Shown here piece by piece: positions 1-8,597 of a DNA stretch of 64,000 bases. Origin of the DNA: Vibrio marinisediminis (GTDB lineage Bacteria; Pseudomonadota; Gammaproteobacteria; Enterobacterales; Vibrionaceae); assembly GCF_014050145.1 (NCBI RefSeq), contig NZ_JACFYF010000005.1, positions 124,001-188,000 of the forward strand, in the 5' to 3' direction. The notes under the pieces were generated by a model. It saw nothing but the letters and a program-made list of their open reading frames with translations, did not search any database and had not been told where the DNA came from. Each line of letters opens with the position of its first letter. Within the stretch, counting starts at the first letter, position 1. The position numbers were made by a program, and so were the translations under genes.

Positions 1-1722
1 CTCATGTGCCGTTCCTTCAACATTATCGCCAATCAACAACTCTTCAAACAGCTTCTCACCAGGTCGAAGACCAGAGAACTTGATTTCAATATCACCATGA
101 GGATTGTCTTCATTTTTAACTTCTAACCCTGAAAGGTGGATTAGATTGGTCGCCAGATCAGCAATTTTAACCGGCTCACCCATATCTAAGACAAATACAT
201 CACCACCTTTGCCCATTGCACCAGCTTGAATCACAAGTTGCGCCGCTTCGGGAATGGTCATGAAATAACGAATAATATCAGGGTGAGTTACAGTTACAGG
301 CCCACCTAAAGCAATCTGCTTTTTAAATACAGGTATCACTGAGCCAGATGAGCCTAATACATTGCCAAAACGCACCATACAGAAACGAGTACCTTTAGCT
401 TTAGCCTTTTCTTGTTCTGCTAACGCTTGCAAACCCAGTTCTGCCATACGTTTGGTCGTACCCATTACATTGGTTGGGCGCACTGCTTTATCGGTAGAAA
501 TAAGAACAAACGACTCAACACCAGCCTCTACAGCTGCCGTCGCTGAATAGAATGTACCAAAGACGTTGTTTCTAACTCCTTCCACGACATTGTACTCAAC
601 TAAAGGTACATGTTTATATGCAGCCGCATGGTAAACCGTCTGAACACCGAAGCTTTTCATTACCGTAGCCAAGCGATTAATTCGCTGTACCGACCCTAAT
701 AATGGGATTATCTCAACTGAGAGCAGCTCTGCATCAACCAACGCGTTCAACTCACGATCAATTTGGTAAAGTGCGAATTCTGACAACTCAAACAAAATCA
801 GTTTCGATGGTTTATTACGAGCAATTTGCCGACAAAGCTCAGAACCAATAGAGCCGCCAGCACCTGTCACCATCACAACTTTGTTTTTTATATTCGCTTC
901 CATCAAAGTTTGTTGCGGAACGACTGCATCACGCCCTAATAAATCTTCAATTGCAACATCTTTAAGCTCATCAATCTTGGCTTTACCATCCACGATATCT
1001 TTCATATCCGGGACTGTTAATACTTCAGCAGGAAGATGAACTAGCGAGTTTAAAATTTCTTTACGACGAGAACGAGATGCACTTGGAACAGCCAATAATA
1101 TTTGTTCTACATCATAACGTTGGACTAAATATTCAGCTCTGCTAGAACTACTTACAGCGATCCCCATCAAAACAGTATTTTTTAATACCTTATCATCATC
1201 AATAAAACCAACTACTTTATGGGTGTTCGAGTTTCGTAGTGCGATTGCTAACTGGCGACCAGCAGAGCCAGCCCCATAAATCAACACCGGCTTACTGCCT
1301 TTTGTATTTGCTCTAGTCACCAAAACACGCACAATCAACCTAGAGCCACCACATAATAGACAGAGGAAAGCAGCATAGATGATTGGAACCGAGCGAGGAA
1401 CATAAGCATCAAAATAGAAGGCGAGTACTGCTACAGAGGTGGCAGAAATCAATGTCCCTAAACTTACCACTGCAAGGGCATGAAAGGTAAGGTAACGCAA
1501 AACCGCACGGTAAAGCCCAAGCCGAACAAATGCGAGAATAGTCGTAACTAAAGTACCCGCAATCACATACTGAACTAACGGATCTGATAGCGGCACAATA
1601 GTACCAACTCGAGCCCAGTAAGCGATATAAAAAGAAGCAATGACAAAAATAGTGTCTATAGCGATACTTACTAAACGTTTGTTAAAACGTGATAGATTCC
1701 ATATGATATTTAGTCTAGTCAT
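1..1722 (-). CDS. Membrane UDP-HexNAc 4,6-dehydratase (WbpM/FlaA1 family), 3' end cut by window
   Basis: The reading frame is open from the ATG at 1722 to the window edge, giving 574 residues of a family usually about 620 to 650 long, so only the C-terminal tail is missing. The N-terminal ~130 residues are several hydrophobic helices. A nucleotide-binding GAGSAG is near residue 149 and the catalytic Rossmann domain starts at GAGGSIGSE near residue 285. The STDKAVRPTNVMG stretch (about residues 405-417) has Met where ordinary SDR enzymes have the catalytic Tyr, typical of WbpM/FlaA1. These enzymes convert UDP-GlcNAc to its 4-keto-6-deoxy form at the inner membrane. With the neighbouring 4-ketoreductase and phosphoglycosyl transferase it probably starts UDP-QuiNAc or related sugar synthesis; the exact sugar is inferred. 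AGAGAA precedes the start. Confidence 0.93.
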   Translation of the reverse strand, partial: MTRLNIIWNLSRFNKRLVSIAIDTIFVIASFYIAYWARVGTIVPLSDPLVQYVIAGTLVTTILAFVRLGLYRAVLRYLTFHALAVVSLGTLISATSVAVLAFYFDAYVPRSVPIIYAAFLCLLCGGSRLIVRVLVTRANTKGSKPVLIYGAGSAGRQLAIALRNSNTHKVVGFIDDDKVLKNTVLMGIAVSSSSRAEYLVQRYDVEQILLAVPSASRSRRKEILNSLVHLPAEVLTVPDMKDIVDGKAKIDELKDVAIEDLLGRDAVVPQQTLMEANIKNKVVMVTGAGGSIGSELCRQIARNKPSKLILFELSEFALYQIDRELNALVDAELLSVEIIPLLGSVQRINRLATVMKSFGVQTVYHAAAYKHVPLVEYNVVEGVRNNVFGTFYSATAAVEAGVESFVLISTDKAVRPTNVMGTTKRMAELGLQALAEQEKAKAKGTRFCMVRFGNVLGSSGSVIPVFKKQIALGGPVTVTHPDIIRYFMTIPEAAQLVIQAGAMGKGGDVFVLDMGEPVKIADLATNLIHLSGLEVKNEDNPHGDIEIKFSGLRPGEKLFEELLIGDNVEGTAHE

Positions 1723-1786
1723 TACATTCTCTTGAAACGAAAACGCCAGTATTTTACTGGCGTTTATGAAACTTCGTGGGTTGAAA

Positions 1787-2335
1787 TTACTTTACAGCAT
1801 CTCCGCTTCCGCTACCCGTAACTGTCATGATTATATACTGAAAATAACGTTGCACTGTTAACGTATCTATCATTTCTTTATCTGTTTTAGCTAATAAGCT
1901 TGGCGTTGACATATCGATATTTTGTACCTGAGCTAATCCAGTAATACCAGGCAAAACATCATACACACCCAAGGCTTGCCGCTCAGATATAAGCTCTTCT
2001 TGGTTAAATAAGTTAGGACGGGGTCCTACCAAGCTCATTTCACCTTTCAGCACATTGATTAGTTGTGGCAGCTCATCAATTTTTGTTTTACGCAAAAAAG
2101 CACCAAGCTTAGTAATGGACGCAGAACTCGCTAAGTGGCTAGCCACCGATTCCGTTTCCACCGTCATAGTACGAAACTTAATGAGCTTAAATGGTTTCTT
2201 ATTCCGACCTACTCGTTCTTGAACAAAAATAGGGGCACCCGTATCAAAAAAACCAACAAGTGTAACTATGACTAACACAGGCCATAGAAACATCAAGCCA
2301 AAAAAGGCAGCTAAAATATCTAAAGTGCGAATCAT
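1787..2335 (-). CDS. Small phosphoglycosyl transferase (PglC/WbaP catalytic-domain type)
   Basis: A 182-residue monotopic sugar-phosphate transferase that should load the first sugar phosphate of the repeat unit onto undecaprenyl phosphate at the cytoplasmic membrane face. One hydrophobic N-terminal re-entrant helix (residues 7-29) is followed by KFRTM (53-57), the catalytic Asp-Glu dyad in DELPQ (D87, E88) and GPRP (104-107), all hallmarks of the bacterial sugar transferase family. It has only the catalytic domain, without the N-terminal membrane bundle of WbaP. It begins 3 bp after the 4-ketoreductase stop and precedes the WbpM-like gene, which suggests a 2-acetamido-2,6-dideoxy-hexose phosphate as substrate (inference). 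Confidence 0.9.
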   Translation of the reverse strand: MIRTLDILAAFFGLMFLWPVLVIVTLVGFFDTGAPIFVQERVGRNKKPFKLIKFRTMTVETESVASHLASSASITKLGAFLRKTKIDELPQLINVLKGEMSLVGPRPNLFNQEELISERQALGVYDVLPGITGLAQVQNIDMSTPSLLAKTDKEMIDTLTVQRYFQYIIMTVTGSGSGDAVK

Positions 2336-2338
2336 TTG

Positions 2339-3298
2339 TTATTGCTCTTTATTTTTAGATTGAAGAAACGCATTGGCTGTTTTTCTAAAGCCTTCTTCCA
2401 ATGTTTGTGGTGGATGCCAATTTAGCGTCTCTTTGGTGTGCGATATGTCTACTTGAAGAGAACCGATTAACCTGCCCACAATAGGTTCCTTATTCAATAT
2501 CTGACCTAGCAACTTAAAACACCAGAGTGGAACCGGAATTTGCCAATCTCTTTTTCCTAACGCTTTCGCCATTTCTCGAACCATTTCTGATGTTGATACA
2601 TCATGGTCATCAGAGACCAAAAACACTTGATTGGCGGCTTTAGGGTGTTCAATACAGGTTACGATTAAGTCGACTAAATTGTCGACTGAAACCAGGCTAC
2701 GTTTGTTAGTATTTATGCAACCAAATGGAAGAGGGATACCTTTTGATACTACATTCATCAATGCTGAAAAATTAGCTTTAACGCCAGGCCCATAAACCAA
2801 CGGAGGACGAATGATCACCACTTCTAAACCCGTGTCTTTCGCTAACTGTAACAATTGTTCTTCAGCCTCAGATTTAGATTGCCCATAAAAATCGTCCGCA
2901 GCACGGTTATCATCTGCAGTAAAAGGGGAGCGCCCAGACGTTGACTCGCCATTTACTTTCACTGAACTAATAAAAATAAAACGCTTTACACCTTTAATTG
3001 CTGCCTGCTTTGCAAGATGCAAGGTAGCATATGTGTTGAGCCTTCTATATTCTTCCAATGGATTTTTAGACTCTTCATTCATTATATGTACTCTTGCAGC
3101 ACAATGCACAACCACCTCAACGCCATCAAACGCTGTTGCGTAATCAAGAGAGTCGTTGAAATCTAATTCAAAGAAAGTACAGGGGTGAATAGGCTTGCTA
3201 CGCCCAATAGTATGTGTCGATGGAGGCAACATGCGTAACAAAACTTGACCAACAAAGCCAGTCGCTCCAGTTACCAAAACTTTCCTTTCTGGATTCAT
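2339..3298 (-). CDS. NAD-dependent sugar 4-epimerase/4-ketoreductase (WbpV/WbpK-like SDR)
   Basis: A 319-residue extended short-chain dehydrogenase. The Rossmann motif GATGFVG lies at residues 11-17, the active-site serines near 111-112, and the YxxxK pair in FYGQSK at Y138 and K142. I place the start at the ATG at 3298 rather than the in-frame GTG six bases upstream, because GAGGGA then sits six bases before the ATG and the upstream stop and this ATG share TAATG. In clusters with a WbpM-type dehydratase and a small phosphoglycosyl transferase such reductases make UDP-QuiNAc or UDP-FucNAc; which one cannot be decided from sequence. It could instead be a plain 4-epimerase. Confidence 0.85.
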   Translation of the reverse strand: MNPERKVLVTGATGFVGQVLLRMLPPSTHTIGRSKPIHPCTFFELDFNDSLDYATAFDGVEVVVHCAARVHIMNEESKNPLEEYRRLNTYATLHLAKQAAIKGVKRFIFISSVKVNGESTSGRSPFTADDNRAADDFYGQSKSEAEEQLLQLAKDTGLEVVIIRPPLVYGPGVKANFSALMNVVSKGIPLPFGCINTNKRSLVSVDNLVDLIVTCIEHPKAANQVFLVSDDHDVSTSEMVREMAKALGKRDWQIPVPLWCFKLLGQILNKEPIVGRLIGSLQVDISHTKETLNWHPPQTLEEGFRKTANAFLQSKNKEQ

Positions 3299-4461
3299 TA
3301 ACACTCCCTCAGGGAAAATTCATGGATATCTCTAGCCATACTTTGCATAATCACTGCTCTGCTGTATTTAGTATTAAAAGCAGAGCGATCTATAGGCATA
3401 AGTGAAAGCTTTTCCAGTTCCTCACAAGCCATTGACGCATCTGTTGGGTAAAAAACTCTAGCATTTGAAATTCTATTTTTAATATAACCAGCCGAATATC
3501 CTGCGACGCCTGCCAATATAGGCTTTCCTGTAGCTGCGTATTCGAAAACTTTGGACGGTAAAACCTTTTCGAATGCTGGATAAGCATTAAGATGTAAAAA
3601 AAGAACATCAGCTTGTTGATACTCTTCAATCAGCTTACTTCTTTCAACTGGCTTACAAATTTTTACATTAGTTAACGACTTTGTGACCTCTTCTAGTTGA
3701 GCTAATCGCCCCCCAGATCCGATGATCTTAATTTTCGCTTTACCAGCTAGCTTTATCGCCAATTCAGGAATAATGCGATGAAGACCTTGCCCCTCTCCAA
3801 TATTACCTGCGTAGACAATATTCAAAATATCTTTCTTGACCTTTTTATAATCCCAAGAAGCTTCAAGAAAACTATCATCAATCCCATTAGTGAACCAACT
3901 ATAATTCACATCAGGGTACCTATACTCAAAGTAGTCACGAAAACCTTTCGAAACCAAGTTAATATGCCTGGCTCTCTTAAATGAGTAACCTTCGACAAAA
4001 GAAAAAATCGGTTTAAAAAACCAAGCCAGTTTTCGAGGTAGTACATCTTTAATGGTATCGACAAATATATCTCTTATATCAAGATAGAGCGGAATGTTTT
4101 TTTTACGTGAGACTCTAGAACCAAGAAATGCAGTAAATAAACGCGATGATGTAGCAAAAACCATGTCATAATCTTGATTTTTAGTTATATCTATAGTCTT
4201 TTTATAGTACTTCAAGAATGCCCTTACTTGGTCAAACATACCGCTATTATGATTAGGTAATTGAACTCTATGAATAGTTACATTATCTTGTTGCTCAAAA
4301 TCTTCGGCTTCCACTGAGAAATCTGAGTAGCGGTTAGGTTTAGTCGTAACTATAACAATTTCGACATCATACTCTTTTAGTTTGTCTATCAAAGCATTAG
4401 AACGAAAAGATCCTGCACACAAATCTGGTGCAAAATAGAAGGACAGGAATAAAATCTTCAT
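3298..4461 (-). CDS. Glycosyltransferase family 4 (WbuB-like)
   Basis: A 387-residue GT-B enzyme. It opens with an N-terminal Rossmann strand (KILFLSFYFAPD), and the donor-binding C-terminal half carries the VYAGNIGEGQGL loop and a PSKVFEYAATGKPILAG segment containing the E-x7-like nucleotide-sugar contact. It should add one sugar to the lipid-linked repeat unit on the cytoplasmic side. The family resembles WbuB-type FucNAc transferases found beside the same epimerase and phosphoglycosyl transferase genes, but donor and acceptor are not determinable here. It is translationally coupled (TAATG) to the downstream reductase and starts 6 bp after the heparinase-like gene. Confidence 0.88.
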   Translation of the reverse strand: MKILFLSFYFAPDLCAGSFRSNALIDKLKEYDVEIVIVTTKPNRYSDFSVEAEDFEQQDNVTIHRVQLPNHNSGMFDQVRAFLKYYKKTIDITKNQDYDMVFATSSRLFTAFLGSRVSRKKNIPLYLDIRDIFVDTIKDVLPRKLAWFFKPIFSFVEGYSFKRARHINLVSKGFRDYFEYRYPDVNYSWFTNGIDDSFLEASWDYKKVKKDILNIVYAGNIGEGQGLHRIIPELAIKLAGKAKIKIIGSGGRLAQLEEVTKSLTNVKICKPVERSKLIEEYQQADVLFLHLNAYPAFEKVLPSKVFEYAATGKPILAGVAGYSAGYIKNRISNARVFYPTDASMACEELEKLSLMPIDRSAFNTKYSRAVIMQSMARDIHEFSLREC

Positions 4462-4467
4462 GTTAAC

Positions 4468-6099
4468 TCATTTAATTCGCTTTAAAACCAAAGAATGGGC
4501 AGCATCGGAAAATGTATAAATCAATTTCTTATTTGGGATACTTTCGCCAAACTTAGGGTGCCATGTACTGGCATCAATAATAAACTTATCACTACTAATT
4601 ACACTAAAGCACTCCCCATTAGGAAGAACCAAATTTAAATAGCCTCCATCCGCGTTAACTTCGACATCTGGGTGAATATGATAATGAGCTCGCGCTGATA
4701 CCCATGAACCTTCTAGTTTATCAGCAATAACAATTCTGTCTGCAGCAACATCTATTCGCCGAGTATGTACAACACGTCCGCGAAGGCGAAGATATCCATC
4801 ATGACTTGCCTCAACAAAACAACCACCACAAAATTTTCCGTTATTGAGCAATTTACTCCGAGCTCGGCGAGCCACGCGAAAACCACTCCAAACCTCGGAA
4901 GAGTTTTCGTCATCAATAACAACAGTATTGTGCGCTGGTGTACTACGTTGTCGCAGCCTTTCAGAACCAACACCATATAGTGACGTACCTGAATTGACGA
5001 ATAGTCGCTGATTACCAATAGACAGCTCAAAACTCAGAGAGTCGGCATGAGCATGTCCGGGAAGATAATCAGGTCCAATATTTCCATGATCAAAAAGCAA
5101 AACGTTGTCACCCGATTTCAAGCGGCTATAGCCACTATCTTTGTTAGTCACTAGTGATGACATCTCTGATTCACATTCAAACCCTAACGATTTAGCATAC
5201 TCGAAGATTTTCGTCGGTGATGTCGCAATACCAATAGCACTATCGTTAAAGAAAGCTATTTCCCCATCAGGGTGAACCATATTCTGAAGCCAATTTAAAG
5301 CACGAGAAGCGATTTGTTTGAAATAAGGAAGACGTTTAAGCAACGTGGTGTTCTGACTAGTCTCTGCTAAATCAATAAGCTCAAGAAGATCCCACAGAAC
5401 AATTTCGTGGTACATTGGCGACAATTCAAAGTGTGCACCATCAGACAAAAATTGCTCAGGAATTTCTCGATCTAAGATTTTAAGTCCTATATCTAAGAAT
5501 TTCCGGCTCTCCTCTCCATATAAGAAACACCCAATAAAGGTTAGTGCCTTACCATTAGCAAACAAATGATTCCCAAGTATGTGGTACTCCAACTGCTGCG
5601 ACAAAGCATCCGCCTGCTGAATCAAACTCGACAAGAATATTTGGTCTATACATTCACGTTTACTTAACCACTTAACCCAGTTTACGATTCTAAGAGATAG
5701 AGGGTATGGCTCCCAGCCATTACCAATACAAGGTGGATTTTCATGAATCCAGCGGGTCATTAACTCAATATGGATATCTTGACGCTTGTCAAAATCAATT
5801 GCATTCAAGTCATCAAAATAATGCAAGTTATACAGCCAAAGTTTTTCCATACTTGGATCGTTCCAAGAATTAACGGCTCCTACATCGCCATCTAAAGACA
5901 AAAAGCAAACGTGCCTATTAGAAAAAAAAGACTGCTCATTACTTGCGGGATAACTCCAGTGCCAGTTACAACTGTCAATATTTATGCCGTTAACTGTTGT
6001 AATGTTTGGTTTCTTGAACTTGTATAAAAAACGAAAAAAAACTTGCTCAAATCTCAAGTATTTAACCGTATTAAATAGTGTTTTTATTTTTTCAAGCAT
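4468..6099 (-). CDS. Heparinase II/III-like protein, probably cytoplasmic
   Basis: I choose the ATG at 6099 (543 residues) over an upstream in-frame GTG at 6147, since AAGAGA precedes it and family members start with a similar LRFEQVFFR-type helix. The N-terminal half is an alpha/alpha toroid (GNHLFANGKA, LSPMYHEIVLWDLLEL) and the C-terminal half a beta sandwich with the conserved GHAHADSLSFEL segment. The family cleaves uronate-containing polysaccharides by beta-elimination, using Tyr/His residues and a metal site. No signal peptide is visible, unlike secreted lyases. It sits directly after a fused oxidoreductase, a pairing I know from many surface polysaccharide clusters without a settled function. 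A role in repeat-unit modification or quality control is only inference. Confidence 0.85.
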   Translation of the reverse strand: MLEKIKTLFNTVKYLRFEQVFFRFLYKFKKPNITTVNGINIDSCNWHWSYPASNEQSFFSNRHVCFLSLDGDVGAVNSWNDPSMEKLWLYNLHYFDDLNAIDFDKRQDIHIELMTRWIHENPPCIGNGWEPYPLSLRIVNWVKWLSKRECIDQIFLSSLIQQADALSQQLEYHILGNHLFANGKALTFIGCFLYGEESRKFLDIGLKILDREIPEQFLSDGAHFELSPMYHEIVLWDLLELIDLAETSQNTTLLKRLPYFKQIASRALNWLQNMVHPDGEIAFFNDSAIGIATSPTKIFEYAKSLGFECESEMSSLVTNKDSGYSRLKSGDNVLLFDHGNIGPDYLPGHAHADSLSFELSIGNQRLFVNSGTSLYGVGSERLRQRSTPAHNTVVIDDENSSEVWSGFRVARRARSKLLNNGKFCGGCFVEASHDGYLRLRGRVVHTRRIDVAADRIVIADKLEGSWVSARAHYHIHPDVEVNADGGYLNLVLPNGECFSVISSDKFIIDASTWHPKFGESIPNKKLIYTFSDAAHSLVLKRIK

Positions 6100-6182
6100 C
6101 CGTCTCTTACTACCACAAACATCATCCATAAAGCTAAAGAGTGACACTCTTTCGACACATCACTCTTTTAACTTCAGAAAAT

Positions 6183-8327
6183 CTATTTTTGCGCTCTTAA
6201 CATTGTCGCAATTTCAATAGAGACTCTAGCAACTTCAAAAATTTCCTCTACAGGGATAGGGGGTTCAATTCCCTGCTCAATCGAATTGAGAAAACATTTA
6301 GCGCATTCTCGCTGACCTTTGTCTTGTTTCCATAGATTCATCTTACTAAAACCAGGCCAGCCGAATGCTTTAAGCTTTCTAAAATTATCGAGTTGGAGAA
6401 CGCGACCAGCAGTAAATACCTCTACACGCTCTTTTGGAAAACTTGCTGCGCCATTTGCCAAATAGTGAATCGTTCCAAAAGAACCATCTGCAAAACTGAG
6501 AGTAATCACTGCTTTGTCTTCCGTAATATCGATACCATCTGCATTCCCCATGCGACGACACTGTACTGACACAATCTCGGAACCAGCCAAAAAACGCATG
6601 AGATCAATGAAGTGGCAAGCTTCACCAATAATACGACCACCACCAACTTCATTGTCTTGCGTCCAATGACTAGCTGGAATCGCCCCAGCGTTCATCGTCA
6701 TCAAAAAAGTTTTAGGCTCTTTGACAAATGAAAGTAGCTCTTTCATTTTCTGTATTTGTGGAGAAAAACGGCGATTAAAACCGACCATAAGTTTTGGTGC
6801 AGAGGATACTGATGCTTTTGAGCGATAAGTGAGTTCGACTTCCTCTAATTCCCCCAGAGTAATGGCTAGTGGCTTTTCTACAAAAACGTTTTTACCTGCA
6901 GCTAATGCTTCACACACAAACTTCGCATGAGTGTTATGCTGGGTAACAATAGCAATTGTATTAATTTCAGGGTTGGCAATCATCATACTAGTATCAGTGG
7001 TTGCTTTAGCAAAACCAGCTTTGCCACCATGCGTCACACCATTAACACCACCAGAAGTCGCAATTGTATGCAATTGCGCACCTTCTGATTTAAAAGCAGG
7101 AATTAGCACGCGAGAAGCATAGTTACCCGCACCAACAAATCCCATAACTGGTTTAATAGGATTGTAGTTGTTGACGTCTGAAACTAAATCAATGGTTTTA
7201 TCATGACGCACCGACACATCTGAGTTGTACTCAAGTAAGATTCCCAATGCTGCCTTATCTGATGTGAGCAACTCATAGGCTTTCGGAGCATCGTCAAAGT
7301 CAAAGCGATGAGTAATGAGTGATTTCACATCTAATTGCCCCATCGACATCATGTCAAGAATGGCTTCAAAGTTTCTCTGCTGAGTCCAACGAACGAATGC
7401 GTAAGGATAATCTTTGCCTACTTCTTCGTACTCTTTGTCATATCGCCCCGGACCATATGAACAAGAAACTTGGAACGTAAGCTCTTTTTCATAAAAATCC
7501 GATCGATTTAGCTCTAACCCCGTAACGCCGACTAAAATAATGCGTCCTCGCTTACGGCTCATACGTGCAGCTTGTGTGACAGGCTCGTTAGATTTAGTTG
7601 ATGCGGTAATAATCACACCATCAACCCCCTTCCCTCGACTGAATGTCATACCTACAGCTACAGGGTCCTCACCTTTTCCTGGATTACAGGTTTCAGCACC
7701 AAATTGTCGAGCTAGAGCAAGTTTGGCTTCATCAAAGTCAATTGCAAGTACTCGGCAACCTTGCGCTCGAAGTAATTGAACGGTCAATAAACCGATCAAA
7801 CCAACCCCTGTGACAACAAATGCTTCACCCAAAGTAGGTTCGGCAAGGCGAATACCTTGCAAACCAATACTTGCGATGACGGTAAAGGAAGCTTCTTCAT
7901 CTGATACATTGTCGGGAATAAGCGAGCATAGGTTTTTAGGCACTCGGACTACATCGGCATGTGGACCATTTGAGACAACGCGATCACCTTCTTTAAACCC
8001 ATCAACCCCTTTACCAATTGAATGAACAATACCCACATTACAATAACCAAGTGGTAAAGGTTGCGCTAACTTAGACTGAACAGCTTCTAGCGTGGTCATC
8101 AAGCCATCAGTTTTTACTTTCTCAAGTACCATTTTGACCTTATCAGGTTGACTTCTTGCCTTGTCTAAAAGGTTTGCCTTTCCAAAATCGACCAGCATCC
8201 GCTCAGTTCCTGCAGAAATTAGTGAGATAGTTGAGTTTAGTACAATCTTACCGGCGCTAGGGTTTGGAGTTGGAGACGTCACACAGCAAGTTACTCCGCT
8301 TGACATATCCTGTAAAACTTGTTTCAT
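6183..8327 (-). CDS. Bi-domain oxidoreductase: zinc-type alcohol dehydrogenase fused to Gfo/Idh/MocA domain
   Basis: This 714-residue protein joins two dehydrogenases. Residues about 1-370 are an MDR/zinc alcohol dehydrogenase-like module: a GYCNVGIV entry segment, a VTGVGLIGLLTVQLL nucleotide-binding motif and GRIILVGVTG. Residues about 390-714 are a Gfo/Idh/MocA NAD(P) oxidoreductase with GFVGAGNYASRV and the EKPLA motif that carries the usual catalytic Lys. Such fusions are common in capsule and O-antigen clusters next to heparinase-like genes, but their substrate is not established to my knowledge. A nucleotide-sugar or lipid-linked sugar oxidation is plausible. A 270 bp gap upstream suggests that it heads its own transcript for the six-gene block down to the window edge. 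AGAAGA precedes the ATG. Confidence 0.9.
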   Translation of the reverse strand: MKQVLQDMSSGVTCCVTSPTPNPSAGKIVLNSTISLISAGTERMLVDFGKANLLDKARSQPDKVKMVLEKVKTDGLMTTLEAVQSKLAQPLPLGYCNVGIVHSIGKGVDGFKEGDRVVSNGPHADVVRVPKNLCSLIPDNVSDEEASFTVIASIGLQGIRLAEPTLGEAFVVTGVGLIGLLTVQLLRAQGCRVLAIDFDEAKLALARQFGAETCNPGKGEDPVAVGMTFSRGKGVDGVIITASTKSNEPVTQAARMSRKRGRIILVGVTGLELNRSDFYEKELTFQVSCSYGPGRYDKEYEEVGKDYPYAFVRWTQQRNFEAILDMMSMGQLDVKSLITHRFDFDDAPKAYELLTSDKAALGILLEYNSDVSVRHDKTIDLVSDVNNYNPIKPVMGFVGAGNYASRVLIPAFKSEGAQLHTIATSGGVNGVTHGGKAGFAKATTDTSMMIANPEINTIAIVTQHNTHAKFVCEALAAGKNVFVEKPLAITLGELEEVELTYRSKASVSSAPKLMVGFNRRFSPQIQKMKELLSFVKEPKTFLMTMNAGAIPASHWTQDNEVGGGRIIGEACHFIDLMRFLAGSEIVSVQCRRMGNADGIDITEDKAVITLSFADGSFGTIHYLANGAASFPKERVEVFTAGRVLQLDNFRKLKAFGWPGFSKMNLWKQDKGQRECAKCFLNSIEQGIEPPIPVEEIFEVARVSIEIATMLRAQK

Positions 8328-8597
8328 ATTATATCTTCTTGTAAGCCTGTTACTGGAACATTACCACTCCGCGTCAATATAAAAAACTTGCGGACAAATG
8401 ATTTTGAAAAAATAAAACTTAAGCAAAGATTGTAAGTTGATAAATGCGAGCCTATCTCAATGTTTCATCAAATTTCGTTAGATGTGAAAAACTCTGGTTC
8501 AAAACAATTAATCTATACACAAAGTTTAATTGGCGGATCGTTAGAGCCTCTATATCAGTTTTTTTATACATGTAAACAGTGCCAAATATGCAAGTAA
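8328..8597. other. 270 bp intergenic gap inside the polysaccharide cluster
   Basis: This AT-rich stretch lies between the stop of the GT9 gene and the start of the fused oxidoreductase, both on the minus strand. I see no open reading frame or convincing terminator. Since almost all other cluster genes abut or overlap, a promoter for the downstream block (8327 to 1) is the likely content, but no -35/-10 pair stands out. Confidence 0.4.
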
